Assembly (NCBI GenBank): GCA_946478755.1
Contig: CAMLDJ010000015.1
Span: forward strand, 1-45,902
Source of the DNA: an uncultured Pedobacter sp.
GTDB taxonomy: Bacteria > Bacteroidota > Bacteroidia > Sphingobacteriales > Sphingobacteriaceae
Length of the DNA: 45,902 bases
Direction of reading: 5' to 3'
Each line of letters starts with the position of its first letter. Within the stretch, counting starts at the first letter, position 1. Made by a program: the position numbers and the translations under genes. This document shows positions 29,612 through 38,609 of the stretch, in pieces. The notes under the pieces were generated by a model that was given only the letters and a program-made list of their open reading frames with translations, made no database searches and was not told the DNA's origin.

Positions 29612-31468
29612 TTATTTGCTAAACTTTCGGAACGCACTCACCATTTGAAAAATGAAATAGGCTACAACAATCCTGCTGAGTATATCCCAGAAGTAAACCC
29701 AACCAGTTATTAGCCCATCAGCTTTTGCTAGATCGGAAACCCTGTGTGCGGGGTTTAGCAGCACGAACCAACTCTTAAAATTATCACAGAAAATTATCCT
29801 CAAATTAAGTCCAATCTCAGAACAAGAGCTGGCAAATTTCGAATAGTCAAGATTTTCAGAAGTCAAAAAACCTATTGGCAGGTAGCTTAAGAATGAAAAA
29901 ACTACAAGGAACACGAATGCCTTTAACCAGCTCTGGCCAAAATTATTGCTTTTGCTGCTCCATAATATCAGGTACTCACTCCATTTTCTAGGTTTTTGGT
30001 ACTTGATAATCTGCTGGTAATACTCCATCTCATACCTCTGAAATTCAAGCGACAGTGGTGTGTCGCCTTGTTTTTGGGAAGCATATTTTAGTTGCCTGTA
30101 AATTTCTTTTCTAGAGTTAAGAGTAGCCAATAAACTTTTGCGCTGATTCTCTACCATTATCTTGTTTTTGGACGCTAGCACTGCTTTAAACCCGTTTAAA
30201 GATTGCGCTACCTGCCCATCCTCCAGTTGTTCCTTAGTGAACCAAGTTACCAGGGACATCGAAATTTCCGTCAAGATCACATTGTGAAAAACCAACTTTT
30301 CAAAGGATCTAAAGTTGGTCTGAAAAAATTGCGCTTTCCCGAGATTAGCATCATCAATATAGAAGGCAGATTTTTTTTTAATATTATTATTAGTCTCTTC
30401 TAACCAGTCAGTTAGGGATGCGCGTAGATTTGAAAAGATCAGCCCACCTTCGTTGATTATACCGTTTATCTTTACCTGATTAACATGCAGTTGCTTTAAG
30501 GTCAGCTTCGCTGCTGTATTATATCCGCTGAGGATAACAGTACCCACATCCAAATTTTGGAACAACATACTTCCAGTGAGCTTTGAAGAGAATTCGATAT
30601 TCAGTTCTTCGACGATTGGGCGTGTTGATAGTAGTTCCTGTACCCCCAAAATGTCTAATCCATTTTCAAATTTGGCAGCGCTGATCGAAAACTTCGCAAT
30701 TCCCCTGTTTGGCTGGACAGTGCCCGCATGGAAGCTTATCGTAAACTGCTTTTCAAAGGTCGAACCGAAAATTGTAAGCCAACTTCTTGTTTCGATAAGA
30801 GAGAAGTTTACTGCATCTTTAAAGACTCCATCGTTGAAGGTAACGCCTTGATTTAACCTACAGCTATTAACATGGAGATGGCCAGAAACAGTATTTGACC
30901 CAGTGAATACGATGCTCCCTGTTTCGAGGTTAGTGAGCCTAACATAGGATTCTATCGTATTCCCCGTAAACCTAATTGATTGGTTAAATTGTGAACGAAA
31001 AATATCGAGCTTTTCTTTAACGGTACAGTTTTCAAATGTCAACCCTTCAACGGATACTTTTATGCTATCTATTTCTATGCCCTTTTCGAACACGCAGTTC
31101 TTAAAAACAATATTTCTTTCAATGCTTGTGTTTGCTCCCAAAAACTTTACCACTTCGCCGAAAGTACAATCTGCAAAAACTAGGCTAACCGAATCTGGCA
31201 TCTTTAACTGATCATAACGGTCTATTACTATATCTCTCAAAACAACGATATCTTTAAAGACCGAGTTTCTAAAAGACATTCCGTGTGAGAGGTTTACATT
31301 ATCAAGCGTAAATGCGCCTTTAAATGATACTTCTGTGAAAGATGAATGGGTTGCCTGATATTCCCCTTGCCTTAGAATCAGTTCTCCAAAATTATGTTTG
31401 TCGAAAGCTAGGTCTGAGTTTTTTAGTAGTTCATTTTTGAGATCGAGTTGTGAGATTGCGTTATCCAT
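29612..31468 (-). CDS. Pentapeptide/beta-helix-repeat protein with C-terminal membrane domain
   Basis: This 618-residue protein has residues from about 50 to 400 built of irregular ~20-residue repeats with alternating F-x-(N/G/D)-C/x-x-F patterns (TFENCTVKEKLDIFRSQFNQ, VTFNDGVFKDAVNFSLIETR). These suggest a right-handed beta-helix of the pentapeptide type. A helical linker (about 415-490) follows, then about two or three membrane segments (near 505-527 and 590-612) ending in a basic FRKFSK tail, an arrangement seen in some ion-channel-like pentapeptide proteins. There is no signal peptide, so the helix should face the cytoplasm. It is the first gene of a two-gene unit. It could be a membrane-damaging effector or a stress sensor; that is inference. 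Confidence 0.75.
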   Translation of the reverse strand: MDNAISQLDLKNELLKNSDLAFDKHNFGELILRQGEYQATHSSFTEVSFKGAFTLDNVNLSHGMSFRNSVFKDIVVLRDIVIDRYDQLKMPDSVSLVFADCTFGEVVKFLGANTSIERNIVFKNCVFEKGIEIDSIKVSVEGLTFENCTVKEKLDIFRSQFNQSIRFTGNTIESYVRLTNLETGSIVFTGSNTVSGHLHVNSCRLNQGVTFNDGVFKDAVNFSLIETRSWLTIFGSTFEKQFTISFHAGTVQPNRGIAKFSISAAKFENGLDILGVQELLSTRPIVEELNIEFSSKLTGSMLFQNLDVGTVILSGYNTAAKLTLKQLHVNQVKINGIINEGGLIFSNLRASLTDWLEETNNNIKKKSAFYIDDANLGKAQFFQTNFRSFEKLVFHNVILTEISMSLVTWFTKEQLEDGQVAQSLNGFKAVLASKNKIMVENQRKSLLATLNSRKEIYRQLKYASQKQGDTPLSLEFQRYEMEYYQQIIKYQKPRKWSEYLILWSSKSNNFGQSWLKAFVFLVVFSFLSYLPIGFLTSENLDYSKFASSCSEIGLNLRIIFCDNFKSWFVLLNPAHRVSDLAKADGLITGWVYFWDILSRIVVAYFIFQMVSAFRKFSK

Positions 31469-31551
31469 GTATTCTGTTTAGTTTAAGCTAAGCTATGTAT
31501 TTCTTTGCAGAGCAACACCAATAACTCAAAATTCTTTAGCTAAATCACTGA

Positions 31552-31581
31552 TTGACAAATCAGTCTAAAGATCTATCTTTG
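31552..31581 (+). promoter_or_regulatory. Promoter of the small membrane gene
   Basis: TTGAC (31552-31556), a 17-bp spacer and TATCTTTG (31574-31581) match the Bacteroidota sigma-factor consensus. The ATG follows 14 bp after the -7 box, so the leader is only a few bases long. The -33 region lies in a small palindrome, CTGATT/AATCAG. Confidence 0.6.
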
Positions 31582-31595
31582 GTAAAAAACAAAGT

Positions 31596-32110
31596 ATGGG
31601 GCCAAGCGACTGGTTTACAATTTTCGGTCTAATTCTGGCTGTTTACACTCTTTTTTCAGCGGAGGGGCGAAAGATAATAACTCTGAAACTCGGGAAATTT
31701 GACCTGCTGATTCTAGCGTTAACTCTTTTCGGTGCACTGTTCCTCATTAAATACGAAGAAATCAATGAAAGGCTACCATTTTTGGACATATTCATAAATG
31801 TGGCTTTGAACCGAGTAACATTGCTTTAATATTTTTTCTTGGTACAACGGTTTTCTATGCAATAAAGACGGTGCGGCTTACCAAAAAATTTCCAAGCCCT
31901 TCGTTAATCAGTTATTATCAGGAAACGATGAAACTGGATTTTAAGCTATTTTTTCGTCTGTTCAATAAGTATGAGAGAAGAAAATCCTCCAGCGAAAGTT
32001 GGAGGATTTTTTATTTAAAAGAATTTCACTGTACTAAAAATCCAGAACAGCCATTTATTGCCCCTTTACCCGGGCTGCTCCGACACAGCTGTACACTAAC
32101 AATACCTTAA
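31596..32110 (+). pseudogene. Frameshifted small membrane protein gene
   Basis: The first frame (31596-31829) encodes two hydrophobic segments (WFTIFGLILAVYTLF and LLILALTLFGALFLI). Near 31790-31805 protein-like sequence continues in another frame (FEPSNIALIFFLGTTVFYAI, then VRLTKKFPSPSLISYYQET), up to at least 31975. A single one-base indel would join them into a ~135-residue, three-helix membrane protein. The second frame then runs straight through a terminator-like hairpin (31981-32012), so the natural 3' end was replaced as well. It has a good promoter. Function unknown; a programmed frameshift is possible but less likely. Confidence 0.45.
31981..32068 (+). terminator. Terminator-like hairpin and direct repeat, copy 2
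   Basis: An 11-bp stem AAAATCCTCCA/TGGAGGATTTT (31981-31991 and 32000-32010) with T-run forms a strong bidirectional terminator. The sequence from 31987 to about 32068 is a diverged direct copy of 28685-28767. Confidence 0.65.
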
Positions 32111-32522
32111 GATAACCTTCTCTTTACCTATTATTAAGCTATTGTTAACCAGCCAATCTGAAGTGAGGCAAATCTTTAACCTAGCTGATCTCCACCAGGG
32201 CTACAACTCAACCGAAGTAAGTACAAAGCAGCGTGCAAGCAGGTACCACGCAAGCCTGGCCGGAAGGTGGCCTAAACGTGGGGTAAATGTGGCGTGAAGG
32301 TGGATTTTGGAATATTTTTTTTGGGGATTTTAATCAGATGGAATGATTTAGGTCATCATCTCTTTTGATTAACCTAATATACTAAAATTATGGCTATCTG
32401 GAATGTAATGATCAAAATTAATAGGCAAACAGGATCTTGTTTTTTACAAATACGAAATTAAGGTCCTTTCGATTTACGCTATCAATGACAGAATCAACAG
32501 AGTGGTCGTCTTTCCCGAGCAG

Positions 32523-33019
32523 GCCTATCGTGTGGACACATCTCTGCTAATTAGATTTGTTTTTAGCCCCTTTCTCTAAGGCAATCGTGCTGATCCGATA
32601 GCTATCGGATTTATTTAAGCATCTTTTCCGCTCTATGCCGCGGTGGCATGGTACTTTGGAGCGCCAAAGTACCCAAAGCGCTCTGTCAATCCAGCAATGG
32701 GCCTTTTACACAATCCTATACACATCAAAAAAACAGCGGCACTTTGTTTAATCAGTTTTTGTTTGTGTTTTCTTGGGGCTGATTGAGCCCTTCGGGGTTT
32801 GTGTTCAATACTTCTTTAAAACTTTAAATTGGCGTTTATGAACACAAAACCACTGCGTTTTAGGTTTGGCAATGCTATTTGTTCTATTCTGCGCCTGTTT
32901 TTTTGATTTCTCCGGCCCTTGGGATTGACGGCGTTCTTCGGTAAAACCTGTGTATGATTAAAGCAGGTCAGCAAAACGCCTAAAAACCCACACATCAAAG
33001 ATGTGTCCATACGATAGGC
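32523..33019. mobile_element. ~497-bp non-coding element with 21-bp inverted ends
   Basis: Positions 32523-32543 and 32999-33019 are reverse complements with one mismatch (core CCTATCG and GGACACATCT). Inside are the 18-bp palindrome ATCCGATAGCTATCGGAT (32593-32610) and a hairpin with arms GGTACTTTGG (32650-32659) and CCAAAGTACC (32664-32673). No transposase is encoded. The short minus-strand reading frame at 32816-33034 crosses one end and is judged spurious. It lies in the gene-free stretch 32111-33569. Confidence 0.6.
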
Positions 33020-33162
33020 GGAGGCGGGAACCACGATTGCTCAGCGAAGCTAATCTTAAAGCGCTTGCATTACGATTATTCATAAGTTTTCTTTTTTTCA
33101 GAGGCATTCATGAGCACTCCGTGGTTCCCAATCAAGTTGGAATGACGAACCGCCAAAACCTG

Positions 33163-33515
33163 TCATCAACACTCCGATTTATTTGAAAAATTCTAACGTC
33201 TACCATTGACGTTGTTTTACAAGTAACTATTAATCAGTATTTTGCCAGCTTTAGCATTTCCATCCAGCTAGGCCATAGCACGGTATCCCCGTTCTACTTA
33301 AATCCGGCCTAACAAATTTTTCGGGCTGCACTGCCCAAGCCTACCAGCTGGCTTCGAAAGAAAAATTTTCAGCCGGCATTTTTTGCTTCTTTTTGATGCC
33401 AAAAAGAAAGAGCCCTTCGGCGGCGGTGAGCCGAGGCAAGACCGCGCCGTAGGATAAGAGAAAACAATTGTACGTCACTCATATTGATTTTAAACAATTA
33501 ATTAACCCTCAGGGT
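33163..33515 (+). repeat. Long interspersed repeat, copy B (~353 bp)
   Basis: It matches 8797-9150 over its entire length in the same orientation, with TCATCAACACTCCGAT at the start and CAGGGT at the end. Long stretches are identical, including the blocks around TCCATCCAGCTAGGCCATAG. As in copy A, the 18-bp ATCCGATAGCTATCGGAT palindrome lies a few hundred bp to the left. No coding frame is conserved between the copies. Confidence 0.85.
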
Positions 33516-33569
33516 GCCATCTTTTGCAATTTATCCCTTACTTTACTTATTTTTGTTATGCGCTTGAAT

Positions 33570-34640
33570 TTATGCCCAGGCTTTTCTTAAAAAACGTAAC
33601 CAGTTGCCATGCATCAGGTTTTCCACATCGGTATCGGTATAACCCCTATTCTTAAATAAAGCTGGTATTTTTTGTAAGTCTGCAATGGTTTCCAGGTCGT
33701 AAGGGCATTGTTCTTTTCCAAAAGCACCATCCAGATCAGAACCGATTCCGACATGATTGGTGTTTCCGGCCAGCTGGCAAATATGGTCGATATGGTCGAT
33801 CATCACCTCCAGGTTACAGTTCATTGCTTCTGGTTTAGAGATCCCCCTCTGCCAGCCCGGAACCATCATCCAGGCATCAAGCGCGCCACCAATTACGGCG
33901 TCTCTTTTGATCAGTTCTTTTATCTGCTCATCACTGTACTGGCGGTTATGGTTCACTAGGCTCCGGCAGTTGTTATGCGATGCCCAGATCGGACCACCGA
34001 AGCGGCTCAATGCATCCCAAAAACTGTCATCGCAAAGGTGTGTGGCATCGAGAATCACATTTAACCGCTCCATTTCTTTCAATAATTCGCGACCGATCGC
34101 CGTCATTTTGCCTGTTGCATTGGTACCCTGCGCATAACGTCCGGGTCCGTAATGCGCCGGACCAACGGCCCTCAGGCCATTTTGCCAGGCTTTTTCTAAA
34201 TGGCCAACCGTTACAAGAGAATCAGCCCCTTCCAAACTCAAAATATAACCCACAGGCTTTTTATCGTTAACACGTCCATCATTCCACAATTCGAGGTGTT
34301 GCTCAAGGCTTTCCAGATTGTTCACCTGGAACATTTCACCGGCATCCTCCATCGCTTTATACCAGGCCAGCTGCCCCTGCGTTTGCGCCCAGGCTTGTTC
34401 AGGCGAATGCCAGCCCGGTAAGTGATTATCAGGCGCAACATAACGGGCAATCTGCGTAGCCACAACCAAACCGATATTTCCTTTACGCAATTCGGGAAGT
34501 GAAACTGTTCCATGACTGCGATCGGGCTTATCTGTTAATCCGGCTTCTCTTTCATTGATATCGGTAATATTTTTGGTCAAATCGCGATTCCACTCCAGGG
34601 CATTCATACTTAAATCTAAATGGGCATCTATGATAAACAT
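33570..34640 (-). CDS. M19-family membrane-dipeptidase-like metallopeptidase
   Basis: This 356-residue zinc hydrolase of the renal dipeptidase family has the metal ligands in order: H7 and D9 (DAHLD), E137 (SLEGAD), H201 (ATHLCDD) and H222 (ASHNNCR). The GSDLDGAFG loop (around residue 302) is also present. There is no signal peptide, so it should be cytoplasmic. M19 enzymes cleave dipeptides and tolerate D-residues at the C-terminal position. It is the last gene of a four-gene operon, 17 bp after the PLP D-amino-acid enzyme, which suggests it releases D-amino acids from imported dipeptides. Confidence 0.92.
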   Translation of the reverse strand: MFIIDAHLDLSMNALEWNRDLTKNITDINEREAGLTDKPDRSHGTVSLPELRKGNIGLVVATQIARYVAPDNHLPGWHSPEQAWAQTQGQLAWYKAMEDAGEMFQVNNLESLEQHLELWNDGRVNDKKPVGYILSLEGADSLVTVGHLEKAWQNGLRAVGPAHYGPGRYAQGTNATGKMTAIGRELLKEMERLNVILDATHLCDDSFWDALSRFGGPIWASHNNCRSLVNHNRQYSDEQIKELIKRDAVIGGALDAWMMVPGWQRGISKPEAMNCNLEVMIDHIDHICQLAGNTNHVGIGSDLDGAFGKEQCPYDLETIADLQKIPALFKNRGYTDTDVENLMHGNWLRFLRKAWA

Positions 34641-34657
34641 GGCTATGATTAATATGA

Positions 34658-35770
34658 TTAAATGGTGATTTTTCTTTTCCTGGAGATGATATCCCAGTAT
34701 TTTAATGATTGATCAGCCCCTGAGCAAAGCGCTTTTTCATGCAGGGCAACTGTGGGGCAAATGTGATAAGGCAAGCCGTAAAGCATGTCGCCCACTTTAT
34801 AATTACCGGGATTTTCGGCTTTTAAAACCAGATGTTCTTCGCTCTGACTTTGAACTTCGAGCTGAGGCGCATTCAGGAAGAATACCCGGTTTTTCAACTC
34901 CTTTTCGGCAGCAACGGCTTTATGCCCTAAATCTGTACAGATTAAATCTTCTGTAGGTTTAGATACGATGCGGCTGATCACGAGCGCAGCTGTATTAAAT
35001 TGCTGTTCGGTAAAAGCATCCTGATAGCCTTTGTCCCATAAAATAAAAGTGCCGGGGCTACAGTCAAAATCTGTATGCTCGGCATATACCGGAAAAGTTG
35101 GTGTTCCACCGGCGATAACCGCTAAATCCTCAATTCCTAAAGCTGCTAAAGTTTCTTTTAAATGATGAAGCTGCGCAATAATAGGTTCTGCTTTTTGGGA
35201 GCGAACATCAATGGATGAATCATGAATGTGGCCATCATAAGCATGTAAGCCTTTTACATTGATGTGAGGAAGGCTAAGTAATGCTGCAACCAAACCGTGA
35301 GCCAGTTCAGGCAGAACTCCTGTCCTGTTCATGCCGACGTTTAAATCGATATATACCTCAATAACTTTATTTTCCGAAACCGCCATATCAGAGATTGCGC
35401 TAGCGGTTTCAATATTATCAAGCAAACAGCTGAAACTGGTGCCTGAATATTGATCTATGAGTTTAAAAAAACGATTAATGTTTTCGCCAACCGGCTGGTA
35501 GGCCAATAAAACATCCTTTGCTTTAGCTAAGCCAAGCATTTCAGCTTCGGCGATGGTTGCGCATTTAAATTTATGAATACCGGCATCGATTAGCATATGG
35601 GTAATTTCCAGGCATTTATGCGTTTTAACATGAGGCCGGAGTCTGCCGACATCATTAATCATGCCTTTCAGTATGCCAATGTTTTCACGGATTCTTGTTT
35701 CGTAAAAAACAAGCGCAGGTGTTTCCAGCGCCTCCTCATTCGGGATTAAGTACCAGTCTTGCTGCATCAT
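34658..35770 (-). CDS. D-threonine aldolase / D-serine dehydratase-like PLP enzyme
   Basis: This 370-residue fold-type III PLP enzyme has an alanine-racemase-like N-terminal barrel. The PLP lysine should be K49 in RPHVKTHK, and the C-terminal YHICPT motif carries the His and Cys that bind the metal in D-threonine aldolases and DSD1-type D-serine dehydratases. The enzyme would convert D-threonine to glycine and acetaldehyde, or D-serine to pyruvate and ammonia. Its start overlaps the RidA stop codon by one base (TAATG). RidA clears the enamine intermediates of serine/threonine dehydratases, which favours the dehydratase reading. The exact substrate is not decided by sequence. Confidence 0.88.
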   Translation of the reverse strand: MMQQDWYLIPNEEALETPALVFYETRIRENIGILKGMINDVGRLRPHVKTHKCLEITHMLIDAGIHKFKCATIAEAEMLGLAKAKDVLLAYQPVGENINRFFKLIDQYSGTSFSCLLDNIETASAISDMAVSENKVIEVYIDLNVGMNRTGVLPELAHGLVAALLSLPHINVKGLHAYDGHIHDSSIDVRSQKAEPIIAQLHHLKETLAALGIEDLAVIAGGTPTFPVYAEHTDFDCSPGTFILWDKGYQDAFTEQQFNTAALVISRIVSKPTEDLICTDLGHKAVAAEKELKNRVFFLNAPQLEVQSQSEEHLVLKAENPGNYKVGDMLYGLPYHICPTVALHEKALCSGADQSLKYWDIISRKRKITI

Positions 35771-36240
35771 TAAAAAAGTTCGAATAATGCTTCAATTTCT
35801 ACAGGAATATTATCTGGCAAAGAGCCAAAACCAACAGCGCTTCTTACACCAATGCCATTTTCTTCACCCCAAACTTTTGCAAAAAGTTCACTGCAACCGT
35901 TAATAATATAGGGATGCTTTTCAAACTCAGGTGTACAATTTACCATGCCTAAAACCTTAATTACCCGTTTAACTTTGTTTAAACTACCGATGTTTGTTTT
36001 TATGGTTGAAAGCATGGTTAAACCCACCTGCAACGCAGCAATTTTGCCTTCTTCCTGAGATAAATCAGAACCGATCCGTCCAATGATTAATGATTTATCA
36101 TCCTGAACCGGGCCATGGCCGCTTAGGTAAAGGTATTTTCCATCAACTAAACAAGGTTTGTAAACGCCAAGTGGTGCGGGTGCGGGCGGTAAATTAAGTT
36201 TCAGTTGTTCGAAGCGTTCGTCGGGGGTTAAATTTTCCAT
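35770..36240 (-). CDS. RidA/YjgF-family enamine/imine deaminase
   Basis: This 156-residue member of the YjgF/YER057c/UK114 superfamily belongs to a longer subgroup. The arginine that binds the substrate carboxylate is conserved in GIGVRSAVGFGSLPDNIPVE, followed by the usual VEIEALFEL end. RidA hydrolyses reactive 2-aminoacrylate and related enamines formed by PLP dehydratases. It lies between the GntP permease (18 bp) and the PLP enzyme (one-base overlap), the expected place for a detoxifying helper of D-serine breakdown. Confidence 0.9.
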   Translation of the reverse strand: MENLTPDERFEQLKLNLPPAPAPLGVYKPCLVDGKYLYLSGHGPVQDDKSLIIGRIGSDLSQEEGKIAALQVGLTMLSTIKTNIGSLNKVKRVIKVLGMVNCTPEFEKHPYIINGCSELFAKVWGEENGIGVRSAVGFGSLPDNIPVEIEALFELF

Positions 36241-36258
36241 ATGATGTATTTATTATTT

Positions 36259-37575
36259 TTAAGCGATGATTATTTTAAGCAAAAGTACACCCAAAAGGCC
36301 TGCAATGCCAACAATAGATTCCATTAATGCCCATGATTTGAATGTATCTTTCAAAGTTAAACCGAAATATTCTTTAAACATCCAGAATCCGGCGTCGTTA
36401 ACATGAGAAAACATTAAGCTCCCGGCACCAACCGCTAAAACCATCAGGTTGGGATTGGTATGCGTATGCTGCATTAAAGGGACAATAATGCCGGCGGTGG
36501 TTAAACCGGCAACTGTTGCCGAGCCCACACAAAACCGAATAATTGCGGCAATCATCCAGGCCAGAAACAATGGCTCTGCTTTAACGTGCTGCAAATAAGC
36601 TGCAATTTGATTACTTACACCACTCTCTGTTAAAACCTGCTTTAAAGCGCCAGAGCCCGCAATGATCAAAAGAATTAAGGCGATATCTTTAATCGCATCA
36701 CCATAAATATGCATGATCTCCGTGATTTTTTTTCCCTGTGTGATGCCCAATAACCAGGTGGCAACAATCAATACAATGAGCATCACAACAGATGGATTTC
36801 CGGCAAATAAAATATAAGGCAGGATAATGGAATCGGGCCTTAAAAGCATGGGAACGAAGGAAGCAACTGCCAGTAATAACACAGGAAGTAAAGCCGTAAA
36901 AAAGCTTTTAAATCCACCCGGGAGTTGTTCGTCTGTTAATTCTTTTGGGCTGAAAGAAGCCAATGGATTTGCAGGGATTGCTTTGAGCGTACGGGCGAAA
37001 ATGGGGCCGCCTAGTATGATTGCAGGAATTGCAACAGCTAGGCCATAAAATAGTGTCAAACCCATATCGGCCTGGAATTGAATCACTAATGCCGCTGGAG
37101 AAGGATGCGGCGGCAAAAACCCATGTGTTACGGATAAGGCGGCTAACATGGGTAAACCGATGTATAACGCAGGCAATTTATAACGGTAAACAACGGAGAA
37201 TATTAAGGGAACCATCAGCACGAAACCTATCCCGTAATACAAGGGAATACCAATTAAAAAGCCCGTTAAAACCATAGCCCATTGGATATATTTTTTACCG
37301 AAAATAGTCATGCTTACCTGAGCGATCTTTTGCGCCGCGCCACTTTCGGCCACCAGTTTACCAAGCATTGCCCCTGCCGTAATGATAATGGCTAAGGAGC
37401 CTAAAACATCGCCCATGCCTTTTTCGATACTCGATGGGATTTTTGAAGGTGGTAAGCCTAAAGCCAGGCCCGCTAGAAAAGATACCGCTAAAAAGGCTAA
37501 AAAAGCATTGATCTTAAATACAGAAATCAGTACAATTAATAAGGCAATGCAAATAAAAACAATGAGTATAGTCAT
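36259..37575 (-). CDS. GntP-family permease, probably DsdX-like
   Basis: This 438-residue permease is a paralogue of 4295-5614 and shares KxNAFLAFL at the start, the HGFLPPHPSP loop and the same spacing of membrane segments. GntP-family members include both gluconate permeases and the D-serine transporter DsdX. As first gene of an operon with RidA, a D-threonine aldolase/D-serine dehydratase-like enzyme and an M19 dipeptidase, D-serine or a related D-amino acid is the best guess for its cargo. The 322-bp gap upstream (37576-37897) shows no gene and no clear promoter box. Confidence 0.92.
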   Translation of the reverse strand: MTILIVFICIALLIVLISVFKINAFLAFLAVSFLAGLALGLPPSKIPSSIEKGMGDVLGSLAIIITAGAMLGKLVAESGAAQKIAQVSMTIFGKKYIQWAMVLTGFLIGIPLYYGIGFVLMVPLIFSVVYRYKLPALYIGLPMLAALSVTHGFLPPHPSPAALVIQFQADMGLTLFYGLAVAIPAIILGGPIFARTLKAIPANPLASFSPKELTDEQLPGGFKSFFTALLPVLLLAVASFVPMLLRPDSIILPYILFAGNPSVVMLIVLIVATWLLGITQGKKITEIMHIYGDAIKDIALILLIIAGSGALKQVLTESGVSNQIAAYLQHVKAEPLFLAWMIAAIIRFCVGSATVAGLTTAGIIVPLMQHTHTNPNLMVLAVGAGSLMFSHVNDAGFWMFKEYFGLTLKDTFKSWALMESIVGIAGLLGVLLLKIIIA

Positions 37576-37897
37576 TTAATTTACGATAATTTCATTAACC
37601 AGGCTTTTGTGCCCCGGAATAATTCCTGTTCCCACCACCTGATTAAAAGCATTCATTACAATAAATTGTAATGCCATCAGGCAAAACAACTTCGCTGATT
37701 TAATCAAAGTAAATAAGGAGGAGTATTTTATCATCAGTGCAATCGAAATAACACTAAGGTAAGTTTAAAATTTTATTTTCGCCTACGATAAAACATTGTG
37801 GGTGTTGCAGTGGAGATGCGGTCCTTTAAAGACACGCCTAAAAGAAAAAAATAAAAATCCAGCATTTCTAGTCTTTGGATAATGATTACCTTCGCAT

Positions 37898-38401
37898 ATG
37901 AAAACCAAACGCCCTCTACTTTATTTTTTCAGTGTTCTGATCGGTTCAGCTTTAGCCCTACCAGCCTGCTCGCAACAGTACAAAAAAAACATTCCGGAAC
38001 AGGAAAGTTCAAAATCCATAGACAGCGGCCGAACCTCTCTAAAAGTTTCAGCTAAGCCCGTAGAAAAGGACCTTGGCAAGATGGTCACAGACCTAAAGGC
38101 ATCAATGGTATCTTATATGCAAACTGCACAGCCATCCTACACGATGGATGACATTGATAGCTGTCAAAAGATACTCAAGGGCTACCTCGTAGATATAAAT
38201 GCTTCCAAGAACAAAGAACAAGGAATGAGAATAGTCAAGACAACGATCCTCACGCTCAATGCATTAAACCGCAAAACTGAGGAAAGCCTTATCGAAACAA
38301 GCGAGCGTGAACAGATAGCCGAAATTATCATTCTTGCTTCAAACCGTAAGGGCTATAACACGGTGGATGAAGATATCACCGAAGAATGGCGGGAGTGGTA
38401 A
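37898..38401 (+). CDS. Hypothetical lipoprotein, DUF4844-like
   Basis: This 167-residue protein has a lipoprotein signal (lipobox LPAC at residues 21-24) and a helical mature part ending EDITEEWREW. The end and the preceding IAEIIILASNRKGYN stretch resemble proteins annotated DUF4844, from memory and unconfirmed. A TAG-TCTTTG sequence about 15 bp ahead of the ATG resembles a -7 promoter box with one extra base. Function unknown. The 208 bp that follow hold no convincing gene. Confidence 0.7.
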   Translation: MKTKRPLLYFFSVLIGSALALPACSQQYKKNIPEQESSKSIDSGRTSLKVSAKPVEKDLGKMVTDLKASMVSYMQTAQPSYTMDDIDSCQKILKGYLVDINASKNKEQGMRIVKTTILTLNALNRKTEESLIETSEREQIAEIIILASNRKGYNTVDEDITEEWREW

Positions 38402-38609
38402 AATCCCTCATTGTTGTAAGATATTTTCCAATGAAAATGAAAAGCAGATTACGGTATCTCCACGCTGGCAGTTTCTTCTTCCTGTTCCTAAAGTGGTCAC
38501 AATCAACTTATTCAGCATGATATTTCAGAATAACGAAACAATAGATGTAATGTGTTGGAAAACGGTAACCAGCGACCAAATCTCCATACATCATATTTAT
38601 AGTGAAATA

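Noticed and set aside
32816..33034. 72-residue minus-strand reading frame
   Set aside because: It crosses the end of the 497-bp inverted-ended element and is best explained as a chance frame in a repeat.
17000..33600. CRISPR array or prophage
   Set aside because: Repeats here are few, long and unevenly spaced without regular spacers, and no phage structural, integrase or cas genes are seen.
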